A stretch of DNA of 59,556 bases from Candidatus Methanomethylophilaceae archaeon (GTDB taxonomy: Archaea > Thermoplasmatota > Thermoplasmata > Methanomassiliicoccales > Methanomethylophilaceae). The stretch is taken from contig CALUOK010000015.1 of NCBI GenBank assembly GCA_944322255.1, forward strand, positions 1 to 59,556, written 5' to 3'. Position 1 is the first letter of the stretch. Each line of letters opens with the position of its first letter. Position numbers and translations under genes: made by a program. Of this stretch, positions 27,124 through 34,962 are shown in pieces. The notes beneath the pieces were generated by a model. The model worked only from the letters and a program-made list of their open reading frames with translations, had not been told where the DNA came from and did no database searches.

Positions 27124-28902
27124 ATGAGCAGAGATAGCAGAGTCTCGAAACTGATGTCGTACGCCGGGGATCACAGATATCTGACGTACGCGTCGCTCGC
27201 ACTGTCGGGGATAAGCTCCGCACTTTCGGTCGTCCCGTTCTACTACATCTGGCTGATGCTGAAAGAGGTCTTGGAGATCGCCCCGGACTACTCCCAGGCC
27301 GTGAACCTCGTCCACAACGGCTGGATGGCGCTGGGGTTCACCGTGGCATCGGTGCTCATCTACATCGCCGGGCTGATGTGCTCCCACATCGCGGCGTTCC
27401 GTATTGCCAAGAACATCAGGAAGAGGACGATAGCCCATGCGGCGACCCTTCCCCCGGGAGCCTTCGACATGATCGGCTCCGGCAAGGTCAGGAGGGTCGT
27501 GCAGGACTCCGCGGGCGCCACGGAGACCTACCTTGCGCACCAGATGCCAGACATGGTCGGGTCGGCGGTCCTGCCGGTGGCGATGATCGTGATGCTGTTC
27601 ATGTTCGACTGGAGGCTAGGGATCGCGAGCATGATCCCCATCGCGCTGGCGTTCCTCGCCATGTGGACGATGGTCGGCAGCCGGGTGCTCCAGGAGCACA
27701 TGGAGGTCTACCAGGGCGCCCTGGGGGACATGAACAAGGAGGCCGTGGAATACGTCCGCGGCATCTCCGTGGTGAAGACGTTCCAGCAGACGATAGACTC
27801 GTTCAGGAACTTCAGGGCGTCCATCGAGACGTACCAGAAATTCGTGGTCAAGTACACGGTATGGTGCAGGAGCAGAATGGTGTTCTTCGTCATCGCGTCA
27901 GACCTCGCATTCGCAACGCTCATCCTGTTCGCGCTGTGGATCCAGGGTGGGCTGGTCTGGACTGACGAGTTCCTTCTGGACTTCATGTTCTATGTCATCT
28001 TCACACCGCTGGTCTCCGTGCTTCTGATGAGGATCCTCATGGCCAGCAACGAGGGCTACATCGTGGACGACGCGCTGTCCAGGATAGACGGGATCTTGTC
28101 GATGGAACCTCTCTCGGAACCCTCTGAACCGATGGAGCCAGCTGACATGACCGTAAGGTTCGACGACGTGACTTTCACCTATCCCGAAACCGACAGGCCC
28201 GCTGTGGACGGGGTCTCGTTCGAGATGAGGCCCGGCACCGTGACGGCGCTTGTCGGACCGAGCGGCAGCGGGAAGAGCACCGTCGCCAACCTAGCCTGCA
28301 GGTTCTGGGACCCCCAGTCTGGCAGGGTGGAGGTGGGTGGTGTGGACCTCCGCGAGGTCGGCACCAGGAGACTGGGACAGCTGACCTCATCGGTGTTCCA
28401 AGTCAGCAACCTGTTCAAGGACACCCTGGCGAACAACGTGAGGCTGGGGAAGCCGGACGCCACCGAGGACGAGATCATGGAAGCTCTGAGGAGGGCCCAG
28501 TGCGATGACATTGTCGCCAAGCTGTCCGCGGGTCTCGACACCATGATGGGGCCAGAGGGGATGTACCTCTCCGGAGGGGAGACGCAGAGGATCGCCATCG
28601 CCAGGGCCATGCTGAAGGACTCCCCCATAGTGATACTCGACGAGGCGACGGCGTTCGCCGACCCGGAGAACGAGTATCTGGTCCAGAAAGCGTTCGAGAG
28701 CCTGGCGGAGAACAGGACAGTGCTCATGATCGCACACCGCCTGACGACCGTCCGCAACGCCGACAACATCTGCGTGATGGACGATGGAAGAATCGTCGAG
28801 TCCGGCACCCATGACGAGCTGATCGCCAGAGGGGGGATGTACGCCAGGATGTGGGACGACTACCAGCGGTCGCTATCCTGGAAGGTCTCGGGGGTGTCCT
28901 GA
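27124..28902 (+). CDS. Exporter-fold ABC protein, IrtA/YbtP-like half 1
   Basis: A 592-residue fused ABC protein: six-TM domain (about 15-310) then ATPase domain with Walker A GPSGSGKSTVANLACRFW, signature YLSGGETQRIAIARAML and Walker B VILDEATAFADPENE. The sequence DEATAFADPENE is typical of the paired exporter-fold ABC proteins that import siderophores (IrtAB, YbtPQ). This protein lies next to a FecBCD-type importer and shares its operator. It overlaps the second half by one base and is expected to form a heterodimer. Export of another compound cannot be excluded. Confidence 0.8.
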   Translation: MSRDSRVSKLMSYAGDHRYLTYASLALSGISSALSVVPFYYIWLMLKEVLEIAPDYSQAVNLVHNGWMALGFTVASVLIYIAGLMCSHIAAFRIAKNIRKRTIAHAATLPPGAFDMIGSGKVRRVVQDSAGATETYLAHQMPDMVGSAVLPVAMIVMLFMFDWRLGIASMIPIALAFLAMWTMVGSRVLQEHMEVYQGALGDMNKEAVEYVRGISVVKTFQQTIDSFRNFRASIETYQKFVVKYTVWCRSRMVFFVIASDLAFATLILFALWIQGGLVWTDEFLLDFMFYVIFTPLVSVLLMRILMASNEGYIVDDALSRIDGILSMEPLSEPSEPMEPADMTVRFDDVTFTYPETDRPAVDGVSFEMRPGTVTALVGPSGSGKSTVANLACRFWDPQSGRVEVGGVDLREVGTRRLGQLTSSVFQVSNLFKDTLANNVRLGKPDATEDEIMEALRRAQCDDIVAKLSAGLDTMMGPEGMYLSGGETQRIAIARAMLKDSPIVILDEATAFADPENEYLVQKAFESLAENRTVLMIAHRLTTVRNADNICVMDDGRIVESGTHDELIARGGMYARMWDDYQRSLSWKVSGVS

Positions 28903-30644
28903 TGAGCCTGAGGGAGTACACGAGGCGCAGGTTCGCCCTGTCCGAGAACGGATATCGGAACCTCAGGCGCAGCACGGCGTTCTGCATCCTGTACGACATA
29001 TCCATGATCGTGCCGGTGATGATCCTGTTCATGCTCGTATGCGACGTCATGGGGGACAACCGGTTCGACTACGGCCTGGAGCCATGGCACTACCTTGTGA
29101 TGTGCGTGGTGTCCGTGGTATTCATGACCGCCACCTACAGGCTGCAGTACGACAGCACCTACTTCACCACCTACAAAGAGAGCACCCAGGTCCGCATCGG
29201 CCTGGCGGAGAAGCTGAGACTGCTCCCCCTGTCCTACTTCGGGCAGAAGGACCCCACGGATCTCACAACCCGCATCATGGGCGATGTGACCATGCAGGAG
29301 AGCGCCATGACCCACTGGTTCCCCCAGCTCATAGGCGCCATGATCTACACAGCGGCGATGGGGGTCCTGATCGTTCTCTTCTCACCGGTCATGGGCGTCG
29401 CCGCCCTGTGGCCCGTCCCGATAGCCTTCGCCATAGTGCTGGGATCCAGAAGGGTCCAGAGCGGGTTCACCCGCAGGAAGATGGAGAGGGTGCTGTCCGT
29501 CACAGAGGGAGTGCAGGAGTGCCTGGAGAACATGCGTGACCTCAGGGCGAACGATGCCGGCGGGAGGTACCTCGATGGTCTGTTCGCGAAGATGGACGGG
29601 GTCGAATCCGCCGAGATCAAGGGGGAGTTCGCTTCCGCGGCGTTCGTGGTGTCCGCCCAACTGATCCTCAAGTTCGGAATAGTCACGACGGCGATCGCCG
29701 GAGGATACCTGCTTGTCCAGGGGAGCATCGACCTCGTCGTCTTCATCGTGTTCCTGATCCTGATATCCAGACTCTACGACCCGATGAACATGTCGTTGCA
29801 GAACATAGCCGCCATGATAAGCGCCGAGTACAACATGGAGCGCCTGCAGGAGATAGAGGACCAGCCGGTTCAGACCGGTTCAACGGAATTCCATCCCGAC
29901 GGCTACGACATAGTGTTCGACCACGTCAGGTTCTCCTACGATGACAGGACCGAGGTGCTGAGAGACGTGTCCTTCACCGCCAGACAGGGAGAGGTCACCG
30001 CGCTGATCGGGCCCTCCGGCGAGGGAAAGACCACCGCGGCGAAGCTCGCAGCCAGGTTCTGGGACCTGGACGGCGGAAGGATTACCGTCGGCGGAGTGGA
30101 CGTCTCCGGGATCGACCCCGAGACACTGCTGTCCTGCTACTCCATAGTCTTCCAGGACGTGACCCTGTTCAACACCACCGTGATGGACAACATCCGCATC
30201 GGGAGGAAGGGCGCCACCGACGAGGAGGTCATGGAGGTGGCCAGACTGGCTCAGTGTGACGACTTCGTGTCGAGGCTACCTGACGGGTACATGACCGTGA
30301 TCGGTGAGAACGGCGCCAAGCTCTCGGGAGGCGAAAGGCAGAGGATCTCCATCGCCAGGGCGCTGCTGAAGGATGCACCCATAATCCTCCTGGACGAGGC
30401 GACGGCGTCCCTGGACACGGAGTGCGAGACTCAGGTCCAGCAGGCCATATCGGAGCTGGTGAGGGACAAGACCGTCCTCATCGTCGCACACAGGATGCGC
30501 ACAATCGAGGGGGCGGACCGCATCGTCGTCCTCAGGGACGGCACGGTGGGGGAGCAGGGCAGCCCCCGCGAGCTCATGGCCGAAGGCGGCACCTTCGCCA
30601 ACATGGTCCGCCTCCAGAGCATGTCGGACGGATGGTCGCTCTGA
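28902..30644 (+). CDS. Exporter-fold ABC protein, IrtB/YbtQ-like half 2
   Basis: A 580-residue partner of the preceding ABC protein. ATG 28902 overlaps the previous stop (TGATG); the longer open frame to 28851 is overlap only. It has six TM helices (about 25-300) and an ATPase domain with Walker A GPSGEGKTTAAKLAARFW, signature KLSGGERQRISIARALL, Walker B IILLDEATASLDTE and switch VAHRMRTIEGADR. The glycine-rich loop GEGKTT replaces the more common GSGKST. Both halves have apparently intact catalytic sites. A hairpin follows the stop. Confidence 0.8.
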   Translation: MSLREYTRRRFALSENGYRNLRRSTAFCILYDISMIVPVMILFMLVCDVMGDNRFDYGLEPWHYLVMCVVSVVFMTATYRLQYDSTYFTTYKESTQVRIGLAEKLRLLPLSYFGQKDPTDLTTRIMGDVTMQESAMTHWFPQLIGAMIYTAAMGVLIVLFSPVMGVAALWPVPIAFAIVLGSRRVQSGFTRRKMERVLSVTEGVQECLENMRDLRANDAGGRYLDGLFAKMDGVESAEIKGEFASAAFVVSAQLILKFGIVTTAIAGGYLLVQGSIDLVVFIVFLILISRLYDPMNMSLQNIAAMISAEYNMERLQEIEDQPVQTGSTEFHPDGYDIVFDHVRFSYDDRTEVLRDVSFTARQGEVTALIGPSGEGKTTAAKLAARFWDLDGGRITVGGVDVSGIDPETLLSCYSIVFQDVTLFNTTVMDNIRIGRKGATDEEVMEVARLAQCDDFVSRLPDGYMTVIGENGAKLSGGERQRISIARALLKDAPIILLDEATASLDTECETQVQQAISELVRDKTVLIVAHRMRTIEGADRIVVLRDGTVGEQGSPRELMAEGGTFANMVRLQSMSDGWSL

Positions 30645-30651
30645 ATCAAAC

Positions 30652-30667
30652 GGCGGGGAGACCCGCC
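30652..30667 (+). terminator. Terminator hairpin after the ABC pair
   Basis: Stem GGCGGG/CCCGCC with a GAGA tetraloop begins 8 bases after the stop. A second hairpin, CCGGCCC/GGGCCGG at 30690-30707, probably serves the convergent ferredoxin gene. Confidence 0.5.
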
Positions 30668-30765
30668 ACCTTCCATCATCATGAGAGGTCCGGCCCCGGA
30701 GGGCCGGTGATAGAACAAAGACGTTTGGTAAGGAGGTCGAGCGTCCAAGATACGCTCGGGCCCGC

Positions 30766-30930
30766 TTACGCGGAGATGCAGCTGGAGGGGCACTCGTCGA
30801 TGCAGGCGCCGCAGTTGGAGCACTTGGAGGTGTCGATGATGGCGACATCCTCGCAGGTGATGGCGTTCTCGGGGCAGACATCGACGCATGCACCGCACGC
30901 GACGCACTCGGATGTGTTAATTGTGGTCAT
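30766..30930 (-). CDS. Small 2[4Fe-4S] ferredoxin
   Basis: A 54-residue ferredoxin, shorter than most ORF cut-offs. It starts MTTINTSECVACGACVDVCP and has the second cluster motif CSNCGACIDECPSSCISA. Each CxxCxxCxxxC set is complete, so two [4Fe-4S] clusters are expected; an extra Cys occurs at AITCED and another near the C-terminus. The promoter TATA (ATTTAAATATAG on the minus strand, 30966-30975) is followed upstream by TTAGG-type dyads, so the gene may be iron-responsive. It is an electron carrier in the cytoplasm. Confidence 0.9.
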   Translation of the reverse strand: MTTINTSECVACGACVDVCPENAITCEDVAIIDTSKCSNCGACIDECPSSCISA

Positions 30931-30965
30931 TTGAATTACCTCTGAATGACTGATTTTCCAGAACT

Positions 30966-31144
30966 ATATTTAAATCTACTGTTTTTTAAGTTAGGAATGT
31001 CTGAAAATCCACAACGATTGTTAGTGTCGCCTAACCGTTCCATCGGCTGTCCCCAAGATGTCTGGCTATACCGAATGATGATGCATATGTGCAACCCATG
31101 ACCTCGCCCTGTGATTAGCCTACCCTAAAATTGGTAGATTTAGG
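30966..31144. promoter_or_regulatory. Ferredoxin promoter with TTAGG/CCTAA dyads
   Basis: Besides the TATA box, this A+T-rich stretch holds TTAGGAATGTCTGA (30991-31004), the clean dyad TTAGTGTCGCCTAA (31021-31034) and, further out, TTAGCCTACCCTAA with TTTAGG (about 31114-31144). They match the sites near 23.9 and 27.1 kb. The rest of the 237-bp gap shows no frame I can support. Confidence 0.45.
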
Positions 31145-31167
31145 ACCTCCCTGAAACGCCACGGAAA

Positions 31168-31461
31168 TCATCTCCGGATCGACAGCCGGAGTCTCTGTCT
31201 GCAACTCCTCGGGGTCTCGGGATAGACGTACTCCACCCGCCCGTCCTCCATCAGCTCATAGACACATCTCCTGAACCCGGAGGTGTAGGTGCTGTATCCG
31301 AACGCAGTGTAGATGTCCCTCATGGGTAGCGCTCCCCTGTCGGCCAGCAACTCGAGGATCTCTTCTTTCATAGACTCCATCTCCTCCTGCGAACGCCTTC
31401 TGCCTTTGCGGGACACACCTGCAGCATCGTCTGTAATCGGAATAGTTTGGATGGGGGACAT
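31168..31461 (-). CDS. Small HTH-like protein
   Basis: A 97-residue basic protein. Residues 25-65 look like a winged-helix core (EEMESMKEEILELLADRGAL, then MRDIYTAFGYSTYTSGFRRC), followed by a basic tail RQRLRLSIRR. GGAG 8 bases before ATG 31461 supports the start. The promoter has a tandem repeat that duplicates a TATA-like element. I do not recognise a named family; a DNA-binding role is inferred. It lies upstream of the iron-linked ferredoxin but with its own promoter. Confidence 0.6.
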   Translation of the reverse strand: MSPIQTIPITDDAAGVSRKGRRRSQEEMESMKEEILELLADRGALPMRDIYTAFGYSTYTSGFRRCVYELMEDGRVEYVYPETPRSCRQRLRLSIRR

Positions 31462-31483
31462 GATTGTAACTCCGAAGACTTGG

Positions 31484-31524
31484 ACTTTGACTTATACTTT
31501 GACTTATACTTTGACTTTGACTTA
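31484..31524. repeat. 12-bp tandem repeat across a core promoter
   Basis: Two exact copies of ACTTTGACTTAT (31484-31495 and 31496-31507) are followed by ACTTTGACTTTGACTTA. On the minus strand each copy contains GTATAAGTC, a TATA-like box, about 30-45 bases before ATG 31461. Confidence 0.75.
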
Positions 31525-31595
31525 ATATGGAACTATCGCACTGTAGACGGAATCGACACAAATGGAAGCGACAGGAACACAGATCGGAGGTGGGC

Positions 31596-33008
31596 TCACT
31601 CCACCTGTGACGACACCAGGTCCTCGACGATGTCCAGGAACCGATCCTTCTGGTCCGACGGAATCGTGGCCCCGGCGGCGACCGTGTGGCCTCCCCCGTA
31701 CCCGCCCACGAGCTCAGAGGCGGTCTTCATGATCTGCGACAGGTCCAGGCCGCGGTCCACCAGGCTCCTGTCCGCCCTGGCCGACACCTTGACGCCGTCG
31801 TCCGAGTCGGCGAACGCTATGATGGGGATGTTGCGGGCGCAGTCCCCCGAGCTGAGGACCATTCCGGCCACGATGCCCACCACCGTCTCCTTGATCTCGG
31901 ACCCGGCGTCGAACCACTGGATGAACCTCCTCTCCCTGAGGAGGTGGTTGTCTCTGATGTACGACATGGCCGACGAGATGTGCTTCCTGTGGTCGGCGCG
32001 GTTCCTCTCGGCGTCCTTCAGCGCCGTCATGTCCCCGCGGCATATCCTCAGGCCTGTCCCGGCGTCGTCGTAGCGTCCGCATGAGTTCAGGACGGTGGCG
32101 AACTCCTTCGCGTCCCTCAGGCCGGTCCTCGCCGGCATGTTGGGGAACCTGTACATCTCGCCGAAGGCCCTGGACTCCTGCTCCGGGCCCACCAGCTCCA
32201 GGATGCTCGCGGTGGCGCGCTCCCTCTCCTCCCTGGTGAGGTCGTCCCAGACCCTCCACCTGCCCCCGTCCTTGCCCCTGATACCCAGGGAGTCTAGGAA
32301 CTGGAGGCATCCGGCGGCGTTGTCGCTGAGCCCCGGGATCTGCGGATCGCTGCTGAACTGCAGGTACTGGTTGATGGGGCGGGTCTCCCTGCCGAAGAAC
32401 CTCAGGTCCATGTCCACCACCAGGTCGCCGTTGGCCTCGGCGTCGGCCATGATGGTCCTGTTCATCCCGGTGAGGCCGGAGTGGTTGGAGTCCTGGAAGT
32501 CCCCCACAGCCCCGACCACGGCCAGGTATGCGAGGTCGGTGTTGGAGGGGTCGACGGCCTTGGAGAGCAGGTAGGTCATCCCCGCGCCGCAGACCTCGTA
32601 GGACCCGTCCATCCCGTAGGAGTGGGGGTTGAGGTGGGCTATCCCGGAGAAGCTGTCCAGGACGGTCTGCTTCCTCCTCCACCTGGGGTCAGGGACGTGG
32701 TGGTCGGTGACTATGATGCCGTCCCTCTGGAACTCCGACAGGTAGCCGCTGCCCAGGTCGCATATCCAGACGATGTCCTCCTCCGAGGAGTTGATGGCCT
32801 CCACCGTCTCCTCGGAGATCTTCTTCTCGAACCTGACGGTGTGATCCTTGCCGAGCCTCTCGGCGGTGATGTCGGCGATCGCCCCGGCGGAGATGCCGTC
32901 GGCGTCTATGTGCGATATTATCAGAATGCTCCCGGTGCCCCTCAGCGTCCGGGCGGCGGAGTCCAGGTCCCTCTGGAGCCTGCGGAGGTCACCAGCGGTA
33001 GCCGGCAT
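31596..33008 (-). CDS. DHH-family phosphoesterase, archaeal RecJ-like
   Basis: A 470-residue DHH/DHHA1 protein. Motifs: ISHIDADGISAGAIAD (metal-binding DxD), WICDLGSGYLSEF, VTDHHVPDP (the DHH motif), and GGYGGGHTVAAGATIP in the C-terminal DHHA1 domain. Archaeal homologues are RecJ-like 5'-3' exonucleases, some bound to the GINS replication complex (GAN). It overlaps by 20 bases the 3' end of the RNase H-like gene that precedes it on the same strand. Substrate (DNA or RNA) is not decided by sequence. Confidence 0.85.
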   Translation of the reverse strand: MPATAGDLRRLQRDLDSAARTLRGTGSILIISHIDADGISAGAIADITAERLGKDHTVRFEKKISEETVEAINSSEEDIVWICDLGSGYLSEFQRDGIIVTDHHVPDPRWRRKQTVLDSFSGIAHLNPHSYGMDGSYEVCGAGMTYLLSKAVDPSNTDLAYLAVVGAVGDFQDSNHSGLTGMNRTIMADAEANGDLVVDMDLRFFGRETRPINQYLQFSSDPQIPGLSDNAAGCLQFLDSLGIRGKDGGRWRVWDDLTREERERATASILELVGPEQESRAFGEMYRFPNMPARTGLRDAKEFATVLNSCGRYDDAGTGLRICRGDMTALKDAERNRADHRKHISSAMSYIRDNHLLRERRFIQWFDAGSEIKETVVGIVAGMVLSSGDCARNIPIIAFADSDDGVKVSARADRSLVDRGLDLSQIMKTASELVGGYGGGHTVAAGATIPSDQKDRFLDIVEDLVSSQVE

Positions 33009-33750
33009 GCTCCCTCACCAGTCTCTCGTAGACGATGTCGGCGATCCTCTCCAGGTTCACCGTGTCAGCGCGGTTGTACTCCGTCAGTATGTCCAGTGCG
33101 TCGCGGTCGCCGTGCCTCTCCCACATCTTCCACAGGCGCACGGCGTCGGCTCCGTCCACTCCCTCGATCTCCTCGGACCTCGTTATCCCGAGCTCGATCT
33201 CAAGGGGCTTCAGCCCTCCGCGGAACCCGACCTTCCTGGAGGCGAAGCGCAGGTCGAACTGCGGTATATCCCAGTCGACCTCCGGGAAGCTGTTCCTGAG
33301 CACCGGGACGTCGAAGCAGCTGCCGTTGAACGACACGAGCATCGCGGCGCCGTCCAGGGCCCCGGAGAGCGCCTCCGGGGTCAGGTCGATGCCCTCGGTG
33401 AGGGTCACGGTGTCCCCCGGCCTGTGCACTGTCACCACGGTGACCAGCGAGTCCCTGGAGAGGCCGTCGGTCTCGATATCCAGGTAGGCTGCCCTGTCCC
33501 TGAAGTGACGGTACATCCTCCAGACCTCGCCCTTGGGCATCATGTCGGCCAGCGACCAGGCGTCGCCGTCGTCGAGCAGCTCGGAGGCCTGGGTCAGCAG
33601 CGCGTCGCCCCTCTCCTTGGCCTCGGCCCTCATGGTGTGCACGGAATCGGCGGAAAGGAAGTCGTTCCAGCTGCGGACCCCGTCCTCCCATATGGCCTTC
33701 TCCTTCTTCGCGCCGACTGACGGCAGGATCTGGAAAGTGTGTGTTATCAT
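32989..33750 (-). CDS. RNase H-like 3'-5' exonuclease (YprB-like)
   Basis: A 253-residue protein. The first 45 residues hold a helix-hairpin-helix-like element (ILPSVGAKKEKAIWEDGVRS). From residue 88 a DEDD exonuclease fold follows: AYLDIETDGLSRD (motif I D/E), VSFNGSCFDVPVLRNSF (motif II D) and EYNRADTVNLERIADIV (motif III D). This fits the YprB/ribonuclease H-like exonuclease family. Start ATG 33750 (GGAGGG just upstream) replaces a much longer open frame. Overlap with the DHH gene suggests a shared role in DNA or RNA repair, unproven. Confidence 0.8.
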   Translation of the reverse strand: MITHTFQILPSVGAKKEKAIWEDGVRSWNDFLSADSVHTMRAEAKERGDALLTQASELLDDGDAWSLADMMPKGEVWRMYRHFRDRAAYLDIETDGLSRDSLVTVVTVHRPGDTVTLTEGIDLTPEALSGALDGAAMLVSFNGSCFDVPVLRNSFPEVDWDIPQFDLRFASRKVGFRGGLKPLEIELGITRSEEIEGVDGADAVRLWKMWERHGDRDALDILTEYNRADTVNLERIADIVYERLVREHAGYRW

Positions 33751-33942
33751 GGACCCTCCGGTGTAGCGCCTGGATGGAGATATAGTTGTCCCGCTGCCTC
33801 CCGACCCAACCCGTTTGCGGGTAGCAGGGACGGGAAGTGCCAGACCGGAGCGGACCCTGACATCCAACCGCCAGTAGGGTAGTTTATGCCCGACCGGGTA
33901 GCAGGGAACCGCTTTTAACCTGCCCGCGGATAGTTCGGAGAC

Positions 33943-34047
33943 ATGAGATGCACCTACTGCGGACACGAAATCCCCGCGCTCTACCCGTTCTCGATGTGCC
34001 CCACCTGCGGACAGCCCGTTGACAGGCCCGCCGGTTCCGGGAACTGA
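33943..34047 (+). CDS. 34-residue zinc-ribbon microprotein
   Basis: A 34-residue frame: MRCTYCGHEIPALYPFSMCP then TCGQPVDRPAGSGN. The two CxxC knuckles 12 residues apart make a complete zinc ribbon. A TATA-like CTTTTAA lies about 25-30 bases before the ATG, consistent with a leaderless transcript. Many archaea encode such free-standing ribbons; partner unknown. The 190 bases upstream to the divergent exonuclease gene hold no other feature. Confidence 0.65.
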   Translation: MRCTYCGHEIPALYPFSMCPTCGQPVDRPAGSGN

Positions 34048-34122
34048 GGACGACGTCCGGCCCCGACCGCTTGCAGGGGCCGGGCAGCATCTTTCATCTA
34101 ATATCATCGTTTCACGGTTGAC

Positions 34123-34845
34123 ATGAGATACAAGGAGATCCTCCCGGGCGTCCGCATAACCAGCGACAGGTGCCTCGTGCTGGACGAGGGGCCGACCGTG
34201 GTTCTGGGGGACCTCCATCTCGGCTACGAGCGCGCCCTGGAGCAGGAGGGCATGTACATACCCAGGATCAACACCGACTCCATCCGCGACGCCCTGAACA
34301 ACATCCTCTGCAGGTACGAGCCGGAGAGGGTCGTGCTGCTCGGTGACGTGAAGCACGACTTCAAGCGCGCCGGTTTCGAGGAGAAGCGCGAGGTCAGGAG
34401 GATCATAGGACTGCTGGCCGAGGCCGCGGAGACCGTGGTGATCAAGGGGAACCACGACAACTACATCCAGAACATCATCGCCGACCAGGGCATACTGGCA
34501 CTGGACCACGTGGACATCATGGGGTTCAGGCTGGAGCACGGGCACGTGGACTCCGGCGTCAGGCCGGTCATCATCGGGCACGAGCACCCGTCCGTCAGGA
34601 TACCGGGGTCCGTGGGGGGCGGCATGAAGATCCAGTGCTTCGTCCACGCCAGGAGGGACGGGGTCATCGTCCTCCCGCCGTTCAGCCCGTTCTCGTCCGG
34701 CAACGACCTCGTCCTGGACAGGGAGTGCGTCATGGCGCCCGCCCTGAAGAACTCCGACTTCGCCTCCGCCGAGATATACGGCGTCACGGACATGGGCCTG
34801 ATGGACCTGGGCACCCTGAAGGACCTCTCAGACGTAGTGCTGTGA
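34123..34845 (+). CDS. Metallophosphoesterase
   Basis: A 240-residue calcineurin-like phosphoesterase. Motifs in order: GDLHLGYE (D-x-H), VLLGDVKHDF (GDxxHD variant), VVIKGNHDN (GNHD/E), IMGFRLEHGH and IIGHEHPSV (GHxH). It is the archaeal-type small enzyme related to ICC/YfcE/Mre11 superfamily proteins. The substrate is unknown. It is encoded divergently from the two exonucleases, so this locus as a whole may deal with nucleic acid processing, but that is only proximity. Confidence 0.85.
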   Translation: MRYKEILPGVRITSDRCLVLDEGPTVVLGDLHLGYERALEQEGMYIPRINTDSIRDALNNILCRYEPERVVLLGDVKHDFKRAGFEEKREVRRIIGLLAEAAETVVIKGNHDNYIQNIIADQGILALDHVDIMGFRLEHGHVDSGVRPVIIGHEHPSVRIPGSVGGGMKIQCFVHARRDGVIVLPPFSPFSSGNDLVLDRECVMAPALKNSDFASAEIYGVTDMGLMDLGTLKDLSDVVL

Positions 34846-34870
34846 GAACTGTCACGGGACTTAACATCCC

Positions 34871-34894
34871 CTTTATTACGCGCGCGTAATAAAG
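34871..34894. promoter_or_regulatory. Perfect 24-bp palindrome upstream of mtaA/mtbA
   Basis: The 24-bp sequence from 34871 (CTTTATTACGCG and its exact reverse complement) lies 69 bases before the methyltransferase ATG, and about 25-45 bases upstream of its likely TATA box (GTTTTAATATG near 34918). Its perfection and position suggest an operator; a hairpin terminator for the upstream phosphoesterase is the alternative. Confidence 0.55.
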
Positions 34895-34962
34895 AACACG
34901 CGCACATAGTACGGTCTGTTTTAATATGAGAAAGGCATTTGCACAGACAAGGAGAAATCAAA

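Noticed and set aside
32989-34647. 552-residue minus-strand frame
   Set aside because: Only the last 253 residues are the RNase H-like exonuclease; the rest is antisense to the metallophosphoesterase and zinc-ribbon genes.
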